A stretch of DNA of 64,000 bases from an uncultured Prevotellaceae bacterium (GTDB taxonomy: Bacteria > Bacteroidota > Bacteroidia > Bacteroidales > Bacteroidaceae): positions 110,173 through 174,172 of the forward strand of contig CACWNV010000008.1 of assembly GCA_902762325.1 (NCBI GenBank), written 5' to 3'. Every line of letters begins with the position of its first letter. The stretch's first letter is position 1. The translations under genes were made by a program, and so were the position numbers. Below, piece by piece: positions 62,869 to 64,000 of this stretch. The notes below the pieces were generated by a model. That model was not told where the DNA came from. It saw only the letters and a program-made list of their open reading frames with translations, and searched no databases.

Positions 62869-63792
62869 ATGAAAAAGATATTGATGTCTTTCGTACTCTT
62901 GCTGGGGGCTGTGACCATGAGTGCGCAAGGTTCAGGAGTTAAGATTTCTGCGAAGTACAAGAAAGGTGACAACATGCTCTATCGGGCTACAACTGTCACG
63001 AATATTCAAGGAAAGACGATTAACATGGTGGGCGATACCCGTTATGTAGTGACGAAGGCCTCCCCCGACGGATACACAATAGCGAGTACGTTGGAAAAGA
63101 TGCAGACGGATGCAGCCAAAGACGATTTGGTAGGCCGTATGATGAATATCACTTCTGAAGGTCTCAAAGGTATTAAGATTATTCTCACGACAGATGCCGA
63201 CGGTAAGGTGACGGGCATTCAGAACCTCGAAGAGGTGAAGGAAAAGTCGAAAGCCTATGTCGATAATGTTTTTGAAGAGCTCTTTGCCGAACTGCCGACC
63301 GACGACAAGTTTATTTCAGCAGACCAGCTGAAAGCTACAGCTATGGAGCAGCTGAGTGAGGAGAACATACTCAATGCCATGAATGTTAATCCTACTCCCT
63401 TTACGCTGAATGGAATGACCATCAGTACAGGTACAGAGAACTGGAGCGAGGATGCAAGTGGCATGAAGATGAAGAACCAATATACGCTGCTGGCTCCTGA
63501 TGCAAGCAAGATAAAGGTTGCAAGTAAGCTGGAGATGTCTAAGGATGACTTTAAGAAATACATAATCAGTCAGGTGAAGAAGATCATGCCGCAACAGGCC
63601 GAGATGATAGAACAGAACATCGACATGGTGATGGACAGCGGAGCCTTCAAGATTGATAAGACACAGACAGCCGACTATGAGTTTGGCACCAACGGGTGGA
63701 TGAAGACCATTACTTATTCCACCACGAATGAAATCAACGGCCAGCCGAGCGATATAAAGGCGAAGCTGGAACTGATTGAGAGCAACCGATAA
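62869..63792 (+). CDS. Exported protein of unknown function
   Basis: Not recognised for certain; the pattern resembles DUF6263-type exported Bacteroidales proteins. Seen: 307 residues from MKKILMSFVLLLGAVTMSAQ (signal peptide). The body has KGDNMLYRATTVTNIQGKT, EGLKGIKIILTTDADGKVTG, a charged helical middle and a repeated FKKYIISQVKKIMPQQAEM-type stretch, ending SDIKAKLELIESNR. No lipobox. An earlier ATG at 62842 is in frame, but the signal peptide fits 62869. Follows the SPFH gene by 44 nt and is ended by a strong terminator. Confidence 0.75.
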   Translation: MKKILMSFVLLLGAVTMSAQGSGVKISAKYKKGDNMLYRATTVTNIQGKTINMVGDTRYVVTKASPDGYTIASTLEKMQTDAAKDDLVGRMMNITSEGLKGIKIILTTDADGKVTGIQNLEEVKEKSKAYVDNVFEELFAELPTDDKFISADQLKATAMEQLSEENILNAMNVNPTPFTLNGMTISTGTENWSEDASGMKMKNQYTLLAPDASKIKVASKLEMSKDDFKKYIISQVKKIMPQQAEMIEQNIDMVMDSGAFKIDKTQTADYEFGTNGWMKTITYSTTNEINGQPSDIKAKLELIESNR

Positions 63793-63819
63793 CCGGAATC
63801 TGCAAGAGGCATCTGTATC

Positions 63820-63868
63820 AATAAAGCCATTTCAGCACCTAAGTCTATTGGTGCGAAATGGCTTTATT
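63820..63868 (+). terminator. Terminator after the exported protein
   Basis: AATAAAGCCATTTC plus GCACC (63820-63839) pairs with GGTGC plus GAAATGGCTTTATT (63850-63868) apart from one unpaired A. Symmetric A/T flanks suggest it can work in both directions for the convergent genes. Confidence 0.8.
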
Positions 63869-63885
63869 ATTTAGGCGATTGCCTG

Positions 63886-64000
63886 TTATTTCAGCAGCTC
63901 TACGATACGTGCCATCTGGTTGGGGATGCGAATCTGCTGCGGACATTTCTTGAGGCACACTTCGCAGTCCATACATTTGTTGGCCCATGCCGCCTCGTCA
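63886..64000 (-). CDS. C-terminal end of a [4Fe-4S] aldo/keto reductase-like protein (partial)
   Basis: Only the last 37 residues are in the window, ending at TAA (63886-63888). Seen: NKCMDCEVCLKKCPQQIRIP, a CxxCxxCxxxC iron-sulfur motif followed by P-N-Q-M-A-R-I-V-E-L-L-K. Known: aldo/keto reductases of Bacteroidota and Firmicutes often end in exactly this ferredoxin-like segment (CxxCxxCxxxCPQxIxIP). Other ferredoxin-type proteins cannot be ruled out from the fragment. Confidence 0.65.
   Translation of the reverse strand, partial: DEAAWANKCMDCEVCLKKCPQQIRIPNQMARIVELLK

Overview
This window looks like a chromosomal segment of a Prevotella-like member of the Bacteroidales. The clearest signs are promoters of the form TAnnTTTG (often TACCTTTG or TATCTTTG) with a TTTG about 19-20 nt upstream, mostly A-rich start regions without a strong Shine-Dalgarno, Por-secretion (T9SS) style C-terminal tails, and typical gene families (DUF5683, PorT-type barrel, fucosidase GH95, BlaI/M56-TonB). 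No prophage, insertion sequence or CRISPR array is visible.

Layout. 1-8970 (minus): a three-gene polysaccharide-degradation operon, GH128-like glucanase, a 1487-residue toroid enzyme of unclear class, and a GH43 enzyme cut by the left edge. 9077-11701: alaS. 11855-13491: iron-type alcohol dehydrogenase and a MerR-type regulator. 13529-20735 (minus): parA-parB-DUF5683-mltD-rel, followed by a pectinesterase. 20872-22815: surE-lpxB. 22992-23066: tRNA-Val. 23170-25036 (minus): an unusual membrane-anchored ECF sigma factor and a lipoprotein. 25245-27483: BlaI-type repressor and M56/TonB sensor peptidase. 27484-28649 is gene-free but full of structure. 28650-31145: GH95. 31139-33711 (minus): an exported protein and a TPR/membrane/HTH regulator. 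33826-37174 (minus): rsfS-ftsH-cdsA. 37333-37403: tRNA-Gln. 37923-43321: flippase-like membrane protein, pepD, metallophosphoesterase, corA. 43519-48291: DUF349 protein, rsmA, free-methionine-sulfoxide reductase, frr, rsgA. 48500-50743 (minus): subtilisin-like T9SS cargo. 50885-52585: slyD, aroC. 52586-53250 is gene-free and carries a second copy of a repeat. 53251-53954 (minus): two unknown small genes. 54091-59733: M48, unknown, barrel, S41 and frameshifted S37 genes. 59972-60652: a shorter relative of the TPR/HTH regulator. 60707-63792: NfeD-unknown-stomatin and an exported protein. The right edge cuts an iron-sulfur aldo/keto reductase-like gene.

The most interesting signals are non-coding. 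The corA leader (42250-42397) encodes a 13-residue peptide whose stop codon sits in the second of four mutually exclusive pairing segments, the last of which buries corA's GGAGG: the layout of a peptide-controlled translational attenuator. A 385-nt intergenic element occurs twice (27616-28000 and 52821-53204) and contains six 14-nt slots of the form AAAG-N6-TTTC (or its complement), in which hexamer words are exchanged between copies while base pairing is kept. The two distant HTH regulators share both a C-terminal module and a near-identical, almost leaderless promoter. All functional readings of these are inferences from sequence alone.
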